From: an uncultured Allomuricauda sp.
GTDB taxonomy: Bacteria; Bacteroidota; Bacteroidia; Flavobacteriales; Flavobacteriaceae
Direction: 5' to 3'
NCBI RefSeq assembly: GCF_947258355.1
Contig: NZ_CAMYIC010000046.1
Span: forward strand, 1 to 61,732
DNA length: 61,732 bases
Shown here: piece after piece, positions 28,001-35,270 of the stretch
Layout of the letters: every line of letters starts with the position of its first letter
Numbering within the stretch: position 1 is the stretch's first letter
Notes under the pieces: model-generated
Told to the model about the DNA's origin: nothing
What the model saw: only the letters and a program-made list of their open reading frames with translations
Databases searched by the model: none
Translations under genes and position numbers: made by a program

Positions 28001-28526
28001 GATGTTCACCATATTCCTTTAGTTTTTCAATAGGATAATCTCCAGAAATATTGATGTTGAGTATGGGCATTTCCTCGGAAAGACTCAGGTCGAACACATT
28101 GGGCTCTACTTTGGCCCCGTTAAAGGTAGGCCAGTCTTCGCCCGCGGTTTTGGAATCTACCTCGTCCTTTACTTTTTGTAAAGCGGCTTCCACAGAAATA
28201 TTTTCATCGAACTCCACAATGATCATGGAATAATCTTCTTGGGAGTTGGAAGTGATCTCTACCAGGTTACTTACGGTTTTGAGCTCATCCTCCAATGGAT
28301 CGGTGATGAGTTTTTCGATATCCTCAGCTGTATTCCCTGGATAGATGGAACTTATATATATCTTGGTTTCTTTTACCTCTGGAAAGCTCTCCCTGGGCAT
28401 GCTAAAATAGGCCATACCGCCAAGGATCAGGATAACCAAAATCAGCACATACATGGTGGTCTGGTTATCGATGGCCCAGGAGGACAACCGAAACTCCTTA
28501 TCTACACTTTTCTTTTGTTTGCTCAT
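25014..28526 (-). CDS. RND efflux permease, inner-membrane pump
   Basis: A 1170-residue RND transporter with the usual plan: TM1, a large periplasmic loop, six helices, a second periplasmic loop, and six more helices. The TM4 relay segment reads GMLVDNGIVVVENIY, so the first of the two AcrB aspartates is kept and the second is Asn. The TM10 segment GIVVNNGVVLLDY lacks the AcrB Lys, as in many non-AcrB RND proteins. It is longer than AcrB by about 120 residues, mainly extra sequence in the central membrane region (residues ~500-600) and tail. It is the last gene of tetR-tolC-adaptor-RND and would export hydrophobic compounds by proton force. Confidence 0.93.
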   Translation of the reverse strand: MSKQKKSVDKEFRLSSWAIDNQTTMYVLILVILILGGMAYFSMPRESFPEVKETKIYISSIYPGNTAEDIEKLITDPLEDELKTVSNLVEITSNSQEDYSMIIVEFDENISVEAALQKVKDEVDSKTAGEDWPTFNGAKVEPNVFDLSLSEEMPILNINISGDYPIEKLKEYGEHLEDEIEGLSEIKQVDIRGAQEKEVEVAVDIYKMMAAKVSFNDVINSISNENLTTSAGNLVASGQRRTIRIVGEIDEPQELENFVVKSENGNSIYLKDIAKVSFKEEDKTTYAREFGEPVVMLDVKKRSGKNMVAAVDQIKVIVDDAIENEFPQDLKVTIANDQSSKTIGQVDDLVNNIIFGIILVVTVLMFFLGFKNALFVGFAIPMSMFMSLMILNAMGYTMNTMILFGLIMGLGMLVDNGIVVVENIYRLMDEEKMPRIEAAKKGIGEIAFPIIISTLTTVAAFVPLGLWPGIMGQFMKYFPITLSVVLGSSLFVAIFFNSVLVSRYMTTEDKEMPLKQIIRITSIISAIGILIIIFGGDYRALGTLMVVTTILLWIYRLFLRNWASIFQNRILPRWESIYEKTLRYALAGRKPVFIAITTFVLLLIAFVGFGASVGSQRTKVEFFPDNKPNQIIVYIEYPEGTDIEKTNKITKDIEGRVYDIINSEAYMHGDYNFMTESAVSQVGEGAGNPQTDGGSSAEMPNRGKITATLREFKYREGADSEELLKKVQTALKDVYPGVAISVEKDAVGPPVGYPINIELEGEDYTELIATAERMRNFINSRNIPGIDELKIDVNKSKPSLLVQVDRKKAGELGIATGQVGQQLRSSIFGSKAGIYKESGEDYDIYVRFNEDDRYNTSALFNQRITFRDPSSGQIKEVPISAVTKQTSSTGFSAIKHRDVKRVVTVYSALASGYTDAGAIVGKIQEEMNDFENLPDNIKIDYTGQIEEQNKQMAFLMGAFFTGLGLIFFILIFQFNSISKPGIIMLAIFLSLIGVFGGIVATGSAFVIMMTMMGIISLAGIVVNNGVVLLDYTQLLIDRKKVKLDVEEDELLEPDDFMEAVVKGGKARLRPVLLTAITTILGLIPLATGFNINFFTLMSDFDPNIYFGGDNVIFWGPLAWTVIYGLLVATFLTLVVVPILFSLVYKLKLRIRKRKLESQQRKQERIETVSV

Positions 28527-28549
28527 AATTTGTTCTTCCTTTGGCTGTC

Positions 28550-29722
28550 CTAGCTATTTTTTATATTGACTTTTTGTCCTTCTTTTACGCTTCTGGCACC
28601 TTCGTCGATAATGGCATCCCCTTCTTTGATACCGGAAAGCACTTCTACATAATCGCCTTGGGTTTTTCCAGTTTTTATGACCACTTTTTTGGCTACCGGA
28701 TCATTTTGGATGGAATCCGCTTCAACTAGAAACACATACTGTTCACCCTCTGCGTTTTCTGATAGAATGCTTTGAGGGATAAGAATGGCATTGTCACTGG
28801 TATAATCGTTGATCATAACCCTAGCTGTAAGATTGGGCTTTATTTTACCATCGTGGCTGGGAACTGGAATCTCTGCAGTGAAAGAACGGTTGCTTGGATT
28901 TATGAAATTACCGGTTTGTCTAATTTTGGTAGAAACACTATCTCCTAGCACAGGAAAATAAACTTTTACATCTTTCCCGGGAGTTACGTTGGGCAAATGA
29001 CTCTCTGGCACTTCCACTTCAATATACATATTGGAAAGGTTTACGATTCGGAATACCTCAGCTCCTGGACCAGGGCTTACAACGGTACCTTCGTCTTTGA
29101 TCACATCATCGATAATACCTGTAAATGGAGCTCGAATGCTGCTTTTCCCAACTTGACTTTCCATTTGTTTTACGGCACTTTGCTGTGCTTCGTAATTGGT
29201 TTTGGCCTGTAGATATTGTATTTCTGATCCGATATTTTGTTCCCAAAGTCTTTTTTGACGTTCAAAAGTGGTCTTGCTCAACTCTGCTTGTGTTCTGAGC
29301 TGTGCCAATTGACTGGATAGTCCACCATCATCAATAGTGGCCAATAATTGTCCTTTGGATACCTTTTGTCCCTCTTTTACATAGACTTTTTTCAGGGTTC
29401 CTGACATTTCAGGATAAATCAGGACATTTTGCTTGGTCATCACATCTCCTTGAAGTTCCAAGAAGTGGTCGAACTTTTGCGGATGAACCTCTATGGTGGT
29501 CACTAAGGGAAGTTTGGCGGTATCGTCCAAAAGGGCAATGGCGGAATCCAAGGATTTTAATTGTGTTTCCAGGGCTTTCTTTTCGCTGGAAATCTCGGCG
29601 TGCTTGGCACGAATGGCCTCAACATCTTTGCTGGCCATGACTTTTTCCAACGATTTGCTGCTATTGTCCCCACATGAAGCTAGAACCGCTGCCATTAGTG
29701 TTATATATATTGCTTTTCTCAT
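28550..29722 (-). CDS. RND periplasmic adaptor lipoprotein (MFP/HlyD family)
   Basis: A 390-residue membrane fusion protein that joins the RND pump to the outer-membrane channel. The lipobox is LASC (Cys17). A Lys/Glu-rich coiled coil follows, then the split lipoyl domain (KVYVKEGQKVSKGQLLATIDDGG ... SSIRAPFTGIIDDVIKDEGTVVSPG), an alpha hairpin between them, and C-terminal beta-barrel domains. It lies 21 bases after the TolC gene and 23 bases before the pump on one transcript. Confidence 0.93.
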   Translation of the reverse strand: MRKAIYITLMAAVLASCGDNSSKSLEKVMASKDVEAIRAKHAEISSEKKALETQLKSLDSAIALLDDTAKLPLVTTIEVHPQKFDHFLELQGDVMTKQNVLIYPEMSGTLKKVYVKEGQKVSKGQLLATIDDGGLSSQLAQLRTQAELSKTTFERQKRLWEQNIGSEIQYLQAKTNYEAQQSAVKQMESQVGKSSIRAPFTGIIDDVIKDEGTVVSPGPGAEVFRIVNLSNMYIEVEVPESHLPNVTPGKDVKVYFPVLGDSVSTKIRQTGNFINPSNRSFTAEIPVPSHDGKIKPNLTARVMINDYTSDNAILIPQSILSENAEGEQYVFLVEADSIQNDPVAKKVVIKTGKTQGDYVEVLSGIKEGDAIIDEGARSVKEGQKVNIKNS

Positions 29723-29743
29723 GATGGAATGGTTTTCTCTTGT

Positions 29744-31075
29744 TTATTGATTTAAAATGTTCTCCAGTTCGGTCTTTTTATTGATGACATCGACCATGGA
29801 TTGTAAATACTCTTGTTGACTGGTATATAATTGGGTCTGGGCCTGTCTCAGTTCAAAACTGGTTGCCAAACCTTCGGAATATTTGATTTGATTTTTCTTT
29901 TCTATGCGTTCCGCAAGCTCCAGATTGTCTTTGGAGGTACCATACTGTTCTATGGCCAGGATATAATCGCTTTTGGCACTTTCCAATTGAAGACGGATCT
30001 GTGCCTGTGCTTCTGTAAATTGGGTTTTGGCTTTTTCCAATGCAATCTTGGCACGTTGGGTGCTTGCACTTCTCTTTAATGAGCTGAAAATGGGAATATT
30101 AAGATCTACCCCTAAAATAGAGGAGCCAAACCATTGTTGGCCGCTATTTAAAAAGTTGAAATTATCGCTAAAGGAGTTTCCTCCATAATTTACAAAGGCG
30201 TTCAATGTGGGCAAAGCATAGCTTTTAGCTAATTTTAATTCCAATGCCCTTTGTTGGTTGAGGTTGTCTGCCATTTTATAGTCCACATTGTTTTCTATGT
30301 TGAATTCGGAATCAATCAATCCTAAATCGATTTTGCTTTGGGTAAGGTCGTCCAAGTTTTCCGTAAGCACAGTTGGGCTTTCAATGGGTAGACCTAAGAC
30401 CAGATTCAACATTTGGAGGGTAATCTCCTCCATACGCCGGGCATTTTTAAGCTGGTTGTCCACAGTGGATAGGGTTATCTGCAATTGATCCACACTTTCT
30501 TCATCCCCAAGGCCGTTTTCGTAAATACGTTTGGTTTCATAAAGATTTTCTTCGAGAGTGGCCTTGTTTCTCTCGGAAATCAGCACGCTCTCCTGCGCCA
30601 AAAGCACATTGCCATAAGCTTCTACAACGGATTTTCGAACCTCCAGTTCGGTTTTTTCTTTGTTGTTTTGGCTATATTCCAAAAAGGTTTTGGTCGCTTG
30701 CACGCCAACAATGTAGGAGCCATCAAAAATTTGTTGTCTCAATGTTGCAGTCGCCGACATGGATTGTGCTTGCCCAAAAACAACTTCCTGGTATGTTCCG
30801 GGCTCTCCGCCAAAGAATTCCGCGGGTATCTGGGATACAGGTTGCTTTAATTGGTTTTGATAACTCACTGCACCACTGATTTGAGGTAGTCCAGTTGCAA
30901 TGGTCTCCCATTTTTGCTTCTGGGCATCTATAATGTCTCGTTCTGCATTCAAAGCGCTATAGTTGTGCTCCAATGCATAGGATATGGCCTGGTCCAAGCT
31001 AAAGCTAGGTATGGTATCTTGAGCAGATACCAACCAAGGGAGTATAAGTAATAGACCGATTAACGTTTTTCGCAT
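29744..31075 (-). CDS. TolC-family outer-membrane efflux channel
   Basis: A 443-residue protein with a Sec signal (MRKTLIGLLLILPWLVSA-Q) and the doubled TolC repeat: long Gln/Glu/Lys-rich helices with strands (NYSALNAERDIIDAQKQKWE..., later NQIKYSEGLATSFELRQAQTQLY). It forms the outer-membrane exit duct of the tripartite pump. It starts directly after the tetR stop codon, so translation of the two is probably coupled. Confidence 0.93.
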   Translation of the reverse strand: MRKTLIGLLLILPWLVSAQDTIPSFSLDQAISYALEHNYSALNAERDIIDAQKQKWETIATGLPQISGAVSYQNQLKQPVSQIPAEFFGGEPGTYQEVVFGQAQSMSATATLRQQIFDGSYIVGVQATKTFLEYSQNNKEKTELEVRKSVVEAYGNVLLAQESVLISERNKATLEENLYETKRIYENGLGDEESVDQLQITLSTVDNQLKNARRMEEITLQMLNLVLGLPIESPTVLTENLDDLTQSKIDLGLIDSEFNIENNVDYKMADNLNQQRALELKLAKSYALPTLNAFVNYGGNSFSDNFNFLNSGQQWFGSSILGVDLNIPIFSSLKRSASTQRAKIALEKAKTQFTEAQAQIRLQLESAKSDYILAIEQYGTSKDNLELAERIEKKNQIKYSEGLATSFELRQAQTQLYTSQQEYLQSMVDVINKKTELENILNQ

Positions 31076-31681
31076 TTATTCTTGATTTGAATTGATGATT
31101 GAGTTGAGTATTTTTCTTCCTTTTGGTGTTACAATGCCTCTTAGGTGATATTCCAAATAGTTGTCCAACAATTGGGGTTGGCTAAAAATATCGGTAGGGA
31201 AAAGTTTGTTGTTCTTTATTGCCATAACCCCGGTAAAATAAATTCGGGATACAAATTCAACATTGAGATTGTCCCTGTATATTTCCATTTCCATGCCCCG
31301 CTTTACATTTTCAGAGACACATTTATTGGTGCACTCAAACTGTATTTCCATAAGAGACTTGAATATTTTGGGGTAATATTTTTGTAGTTGGTACAATGGT
31401 GAAGATTTTTCATCTTTCATATGAACCATAACGAACTTTTTGATCTCATAGAGTTCTTCAATAGGGTTCTTTTCTAACGAAATGATATCGTTGATACCGC
31501 AAGTAATAAATTCGGACATGGTCATGGTTGTTTGCGCGACCAAATCACTTTTATTTTTGAAATAGGTGTAAATCGTTTTTTTGGATATCCCCATTTCATT
31601 GGCCAGATCGTCCATGGTAACGCTCTTAAACCCTAGGTTCAAGAACATTTCAGATGCCTTTTGTATAATATTTTCCTTCAT
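31076..31681 (-). CDS. TetR/AcrR-family repressor of the efflux operon
   Basis: A 201-residue regulator. The N-terminal helix-turn-helix (FKSVTMDDLANEMGISKKTIYTYFKNKSDL) is typical; the C-terminal ligand domain is diverged as usual. I chose the ATG at 31681 (MKENIIQKASEMF); a TTG two codons upstream is less likely. It is the first gene of the efflux operon. A perfect 12-base inverted repeat spans its promoter, so the protein probably represses its own operon and is released by pump substrates. The inducer is unknown. Confidence 0.92.
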   Translation of the reverse strand: MKENIIQKASEMFLNLGFKSVTMDDLANEMGISKKTIYTYFKNKSDLVAQTTMTMSEFITCGINDIISLEKNPIEELYEIKKFVMVHMKDEKSSPLYQLQKYYPKIFKSLMEIQFECTNKCVSENVKRGMEMEIYRDNLNVEFVSRIYFTGVMAIKNNKLFPTDIFSQPQLLDNYLEYHLRGIVTPKGRKILNSIINSNQE

Positions 31682-31691
31682 AATCAAGGGC

Positions 31692-31721
31692 CAAATGTAT
31701 GCATGGAAACTTTAAAAACAA
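31692..31721 (-). promoter_or_regulatory. tetR operon promoter
   Basis: On the minus strand, TTG (31719-31721) and TACATTTG (31692-31699) are 19 bases apart, a full match to the Bacteroidota consensus. The tetR ATG follows the -7 box by only 10 bases, so the leader is a few bases at most. Confidence 0.75.
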
Positions 31722-31735
31722 AAAAAGTTTCCATG
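31702..31735. promoter_or_regulatory. Probable TetR operator
   Basis: CATGGAAACTTT (31702-31713) and AAAGTTTCCATG (31724-31735) form a perfect 12-base inverted repeat with a 10-base A-rich spacer. One arm lies between the -33 and -7 elements of the tetR promoter, and the -33 TTG is in the spacer, so binding would block polymerase. Confidence 0.75.
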
Positions 31736-31772
31736 GTTTTACAATTTTTTAACGAAGGATTGATTATTTGTT

Positions 31773-31922
31773 TTAAATGGATTCCTTTCCTTTTACAAAC
31801 ACGGGTCTAAGTTGGGAGTCTTTATTGGCTGTGTCGGTATCAATCTTTCCCAATCGCCAAAAAAAGGGACTGAATTGAAGTAAGTACTTCTTTTTACGGC
31901 TATTCTTCTTCTGATCTATCAT
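31773..31922 (-). CDS. Possible 49-residue basic protein downstream of the sigma operon
   Basis: An ATG at 31922 overlaps the last codons of the Gly-rich membrane protein gene and opens a 49-codon frame (MIDQKKNSRKKKYLLQF...FVKGKESI) that ends at a TAA. Codon choice looks coding-like, and it would fill an otherwise empty stretch before the tetR promoter. It has a basic N-terminus, no membrane segment and no family I recognise. It may be chance; conservation in relatives would decide. Confidence 0.3.
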   Translation of the reverse strand: MIDQKKNSRKKKYLLQFSPFFWRLGKIDTDTANKDSQLRPVFVKGKESI

Positions 31923-32337
31923 GATTCTCGTTTTTGATTTTTTCAACATATGTTTTAAAGGCTTCTTCCCCTTCCTCTTTCCAAAATTGGTCGTAGTGTT
32001 TCCATTCATCAAAATCCCTTCTCCACGGTGTACACTTGTTGGACGATTTAATCTTTGTTTTGTGACTGGAGCTACTCTTGCTTTTTCCGCCGCCACCGCC
32101 GCCAAAACCAAATAACAGTTTAGCTATAATAAAAATTCCAAGAGCTTGCCAATAGGTAACCGTTCCCACACCGAACAAATCGGGCATCAGCCAGTTCCAA
32201 AGTCGCATCAACAGGTAATTGGCCAATAGAAAAACTATAATGGCCAATATGACCATGGCAATAACTTTGACCACTTTTTTTACGGTGCTCTCCACCTTCT
32301 TTTCTACAGCTTTCTCAAATTCTTTTTTATGTTCCAT
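31900..32337 (-). CDS. Gly-rich membrane protein in operon with ECF sigma factor
   Basis: A 145-residue protein with a charged N-terminal helix (EFEKAVEKKVESTVKKV), two membrane segments (~26-50 and ~64-77), a run of six glycines followed by Lys/Ser, and a C-terminal WKHYDQFWKEEGEEAF block. Its start overlaps the end of the sigma gene by 11 bases, so translation is likely coupled. Such pairs are common in Flavobacteria from memory. Being a membrane partner of an ECF sigma factor it might act as a regulator, but it shows no classic anti-sigma domain. Function unknown. Confidence 0.8.
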   Translation of the reverse strand: MEHKKEFEKAVEKKVESTVKKVVKVIAMVILAIIVFLLANYLLMRLWNWLMPDLFGVGTVTYWQALGIFIIAKLLFGFGGGGGGKSKSSSSHKTKIKSSNKCTPWRRDFDEWKHYDQFWKEEGEEAFKTYVEKIKNENHDRSEEE

Positions 32338-32875
32338 AACTCAGTTCTTTTATATTCTCCAATGTTTTTGATAATTCCGACATGGCCCGGTGTCTTCGGG
32401 ACATCAATGTGCCTGCCGGTATTCCGGTTCTATTTGCGATTTGTTTGTAATTGTATCCTTCAAAATCTATGGCGATAATGATATCCCTGTAAGCAGGTTT
32501 TAAATCCTCTACGGCTCTTTTAAGGGCCTGCTCCATCTCAATGGAATAGCTATTGTCCGCCTCACCATAAAAGAATTCGGCAAACTCCCTCCACTGCTGA
32601 TCGATATCCTCGCTAGGCAATTTTCTCTCTTTTTTACCTCGCATAATATCAATGATCCTGTTCCGAATGGCATTGTATACATACCCGCCCACATTGGTTA
32701 TGGGCAAGGCATCTTCCGAACGGGAAAACATCCTCAGGGCAACGTCTTGCACAATATCCTCGGCATCCCTTTCCGATGTATCCCTGATTTTGGACTGCAC
32801 ATAGGAGCGCAGCGACCCATACTCCTCGGTAAAGAAGTCGGTCAGGTTGTTACGGTTATCGGTTTTGGCTGCCAT
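32327..32875 (-). CDS. ECF-type RNA polymerase sigma factor
   Basis: A 182-residue sigma-70 family protein with region 2 (SERDAEDIVQDVALRMFSR, then YVYNAIRNRIIDIMRGKK) and region 4 (YRDIIIAIDFEGYNYKQIANRTGIPAGTLMSRRHRAM). There is no region 3 or 1.1, so it is ECF-class. It is followed by an overlapping gene for a Gly-rich membrane protein. Its upstream region carries a promoter-like block almost matching that of the second ECF gene in this window, at the same distance from the start codon, which suggests ECF-driven autoregulation. Confidence 0.92.
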   Translation of the reverse strand: MAAKTDNRNNLTDFFTEEYGSLRSYVQSKIRDTSERDAEDIVQDVALRMFSRSEDALPITNVGGYVYNAIRNRIIDIMRGKKERKLPSEDIDQQWREFAEFFYGEADNSYSIEMEQALKRAVEDLKPAYRDIIIAIDFEGYNYKQIANRTGIPAGTLMSRRHRAMSELSKTLENIKELSYGT

Positions 32876-32899
32876 TCAGTTGGATCAGGTTGCTTTTCA

Positions 32900-32933
32900 C
32901 TTATAGAGACGAGGAAAAATTATTCTATTGCAG
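32900..32933 (-). promoter_or_regulatory. ECF-type promoter of the first sigma gene
   Basis: Reading on the minus strand the block starts CTGCAA, has a T-rich middle ending TTTCCT, and ends CGTCTCTATAAG, 24 bases before the sigma ATG. It aligns with the block before the second ECF gene (56224-56256): CTGTAA, TTTCCT, GACTATATAAG, 25 bases before its ATG. Confidence 0.5.
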
Positions 32934-32974
32934 TTTTGCTGAAATTTTTTTCAAAACCATCCCGTTTTCAGCTT

Positions 32975-32993
32975 TTGGATACTAAGTATCCAA
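32975..32993. promoter_or_regulatory. 19-bp perfect palindrome, likely operator
   Basis: TTGGATACTAAGTATCCAA is a perfect palindrome of 9-base arms around a single A. It lies 55 bases before the GGPP synthase ATG and about 100 bases before the ECF sigma gene, in their divergent region. It looks like the site of a dimeric regulator; I cannot name the protein. Confidence 0.55.
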
Positions 32994-33035
32994 GTTTTAA
33001 GTTGGAGTCTTCATATCAAATTCAATATTTGAATG

Positions 33036-33043
33036 TATTTTTG
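33036..33043 (+). promoter_or_regulatory. -7 box immediately before the GGPP synthase gene
   Basis: TATTTTTG matches TAnnTTTG and ends 5 bases before the ATG, which would give a leaderless mRNA. No TTG is seen at -33. Confidence 0.4.
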
Positions 33044-33048
33044 GCTCC

Positions 33049-34032
33049 ATGTCAGATTTCGATATCATTAGTCAGTATAGAGAGCAGTTTGTTACGAATC
33101 TAAGGACAAGGACTCAGTTGGGGGAGCCTAGGAATTTGTACGAACCTGTACAATATATTTTGGAATTGGGAGGCAAAAGAATGCGGCCCATACTCACTTT
33201 AATGACAGCAGAAGCTTTTGGTGGAAAAGTGGAAGATGCCATGGATGCCGCACTGGCCGTGGAAATGTTTCATAACTTTTCGTTGGTCCATGACGATATT
33301 ATGGACGATGCCCCATTGCGACGTGGAAAAACCACCGTTCATGAAAAATGGGATGTGAACACAGGAATCCTTTCTGGAGACGCCATGTTGATTTTGTCCT
33401 ATCAGTTTTTTGAAAGCTATCCGGCTGAAACTTATGCTGAACTTACCAAATTGTTCAGTAAAACAGCGCTTGAGGTATGCGAAGGTCAACAATACGATGT
33501 GGATTTTGAGACCCGTGACGATGTAACGATTCCCGAATATCTGAAAATGATCGAGTACAAGACCTCCGTTCTGGTAGCGGCCGCCATGAAAATGGGAGCT
33601 ATTGTGGCCGGTGCTTTTCCAAAAGATGCAGATGCCATTTATGAATTCGGTCGTAATCTGGGCATTGCCTTCCAATTGCAAGACGATTATTTGGATGCTT
33701 TTGGTGACCCCAAAACCTTTGGTAAGCAGGTCGGGGGCGATATCATGGAAAACAAGAAGACCTATTTATATTTAAAATCCTTGGAAAAAGCCTCCAAGGA
33801 TGATCAAGATGGCTTGTTGCACCTGTATTCCATTAAACCAGAAGATTCCACAGCAAAAGTAGCAGCGGTAAAAGCCATTTTTAAGGAAAGTGGGGCTGTG
33901 GAAGAAACCAAAAGTGCCATAAAAAACTTTACGCAAAAGGCCTTTGATGCTTTAGCGGAAACCCAACTGACAGAGAAAAACAAAGCTTTGCTAAAGCAAT
34001 TTGGCGAAAGTTTGATGGAGCGGACCACTTAA
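33049..34032 (+). CDS. Polyprenyl diphosphate synthase, probably GGPP synthase
   Basis: A 327-residue trans-prenyl synthase that extends allylic diphosphates with isopentenyl diphosphate. The first aspartate-rich motif is DDIMDD (82-87) and the second DDYLD (212-216). The fifth residue before the first motif is Phe77, as in type I GGPP synthases where an aromatic there limits the product to C20. That and the lycopene cyclase gene opposite point to GGPP for carotenoids; FPP or longer products remain possible. It converges on crtY, sharing bases of the two stop codons. Confidence 0.9.
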   Translation: MSDFDIISQYREQFVTNLRTRTQLGEPRNLYEPVQYILELGGKRMRPILTLMTAEAFGGKVEDAMDAALAVEMFHNFSLVHDDIMDDAPLRRGKTTVHEKWDVNTGILSGDAMLILSYQFFESYPAETYAELTKLFSKTALEVCEGQQYDVDFETRDDVTIPEYLKMIEYKTSVLVAAAMKMGAIVAGAFPKDADAIYEFGRNLGIAFQLQDDYLDAFGDPKTFGKQVGGDIMENKKTYLYLKSLEKASKDDQDGLLHLYSIKPEDSTAKVAAVKAIFKESGAVEETKSAIKNFTQKAFDALAETQLTEKNKALLKQFGESLMERTT

Positions 34033-35171
34033 AAAATCCGCTTAAACAATGCTCTGATAAACGGCATGGGTTTGGGAGCCGTTACTATTTTGAGCTCTTC
34101 CCACAAGTTGGTTTCGTTCTCGAGGAATTTTAAAATCAGCGAAGCTTTTCTTCTTTTGAACATGGATTCGAAGATTTCGTGTCCCAATTGATTATTCTCG
34201 TACAGAATATCCAGCAAAAGCATATCGTAAAATAGGAACCTGCTCTTTTGGTGGAATTCGGTCAATGGTTTGCCGGTTTTTAAATATTCTACCAATTTGG
34301 GTACTTGCCGACTTGTGTTGTAAAAGGTATAGCCCGTGCTTGGTTTGGCCCATCCACCTGCAATTCCAATATTAAAAATCCTATTGGTATTATGTTGATG
34401 AAACGGATAGCAAGTCATAGGAATGCTGCCAAATTCAGTTTCTTCAATGGTGTAAGGCGTGTTGTTAAAATTGGTTTTAATATATGTTTTGATGGCTTCC
34501 TCATATTCACTTTTTTCCAAGAGATGCTCTGAAAACAAAGTGTATTCCACCAATGCTTCATTAGCTGAAAAGGGAAGCAAATACATAAAGCGTGTATTAC
34601 CTTTTTGCCGTACGGAGAAGTCCATAAAAGTAGCCTCCTTTGGTTTAAATACCGACTGTTCGGTTTTTATTTGCCATCCAACAAAGTGTTGCTGCAAAAC
34701 AGGGTATTTGCTCTGTTTTAAAGGGATGGAAGGGTTGTAGAGGCTGGAAAATACCGTTTGTCCCGAATATTTATGGGAAGGTGTTGTTACTAAAACTTCA
34801 TTTTCCTGTTCTTCGATATCTTGCACTTCCTCCTGCACCCAAGTGATGTTGGGATAGGCTTTTACCTTTGGTAAAAAATGATGGTAAAAGTCAACCCCTC
34901 GGAGCATTTTGTAGGTGTATGGTGCAATGGAAGTTGATTTTTGAAGTTGCTCTCCACCCACATAAATCGTATCCCATGTTTTGTAGATGAGCTCATCAAA
35001 TTGACCTTTACCACGTTCCCAAAAACACCAGGTACGATCGTTTTTGGATTTATCATCTTTGTCCAACACTAAAATGGATTTGGAGGCAAAGAATCCATCC
35101 TTGCCCAAGGCATCGGCCAACAAAAGGCCGGCAGCTCCAGCTCCTATAATAATGTAATCGTACTTGGGCAT
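34029..35171 (-). CDS. crtY: Lycopene beta-cyclase, CrtY type
   Basis: A 380-residue flavoprotein cyclase that turns lycopene ends into beta-ionone rings. The N-terminal dinucleotide fold IIIGAGAAGLLLADAL is followed by WCFWERG, and later by FGSIPMTCYPFH and GIAGGWAKPSTGYTF, all typical of the CrtY/CrtL family. Flavobacteria use it on the way to zeaxanthin. The other crt genes (crtB, crtI, crtZ) are not in the window, so this is a satellite of the main cluster or the cluster is scattered. A -7 box lies just before the ATG. Confidence 0.92.
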   Translation of the reverse strand: MPKYDYIIIGAGAAGLLLADALGKDGFFASKSILVLDKDDKSKNDRTWCFWERGKGQFDELIYKTWDTIYVGGEQLQKSTSIAPYTYKMLRGVDFYHHFLPKVKAYPNITWVQEEVQDIEEQENEVLVTTPSHKYSGQTVFSSLYNPSIPLKQSKYPVLQQHFVGWQIKTEQSVFKPKEATFMDFSVRQKGNTRFMYLLPFSANEALVEYTLFSEHLLEKSEYEEAIKTYIKTNFNNTPYTIEETEFGSIPMTCYPFHQHNTNRIFNIGIAGGWAKPSTGYTFYNTSRQVPKLVEYLKTGKPLTEFHQKSRFLFYDMLLLDILYENNQLGHEIFESMFKRRKASLILKFLENETNLWEELKIVTAPKPMPFIRALFKRIF

Positions 35172-35176
35172 GGTGT

Positions 35177-35184
35177 CAAAGATA
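35177..35184 (-). promoter_or_regulatory. -7 box immediately before crtY
   Basis: Minus-strand TATCTTTG matches TAnnTTTG and ends 5 bases before the crtY ATG, the same spacing as for the GGPP synthase gene opposite. This implies a leaderless transcript. No -33 TTG is visible. Confidence 0.45.
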
Positions 35185-35270
35185 GGAAAGGGAGCTTGAA
35201 GTTTATGGTAGAAATGAAATAGTGGAAATCTAACTGGACATAATGAATCTTAAGATAAAATTCAACAAGC

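Noticed and set aside
31923..32111. The 5' part of a longer frame (start 32111) leading into the 49-residue frame
   Set aside because: It runs out of frame through the Gly-rich membrane gene; only the last 49 codons look coding-like, so I list only those.
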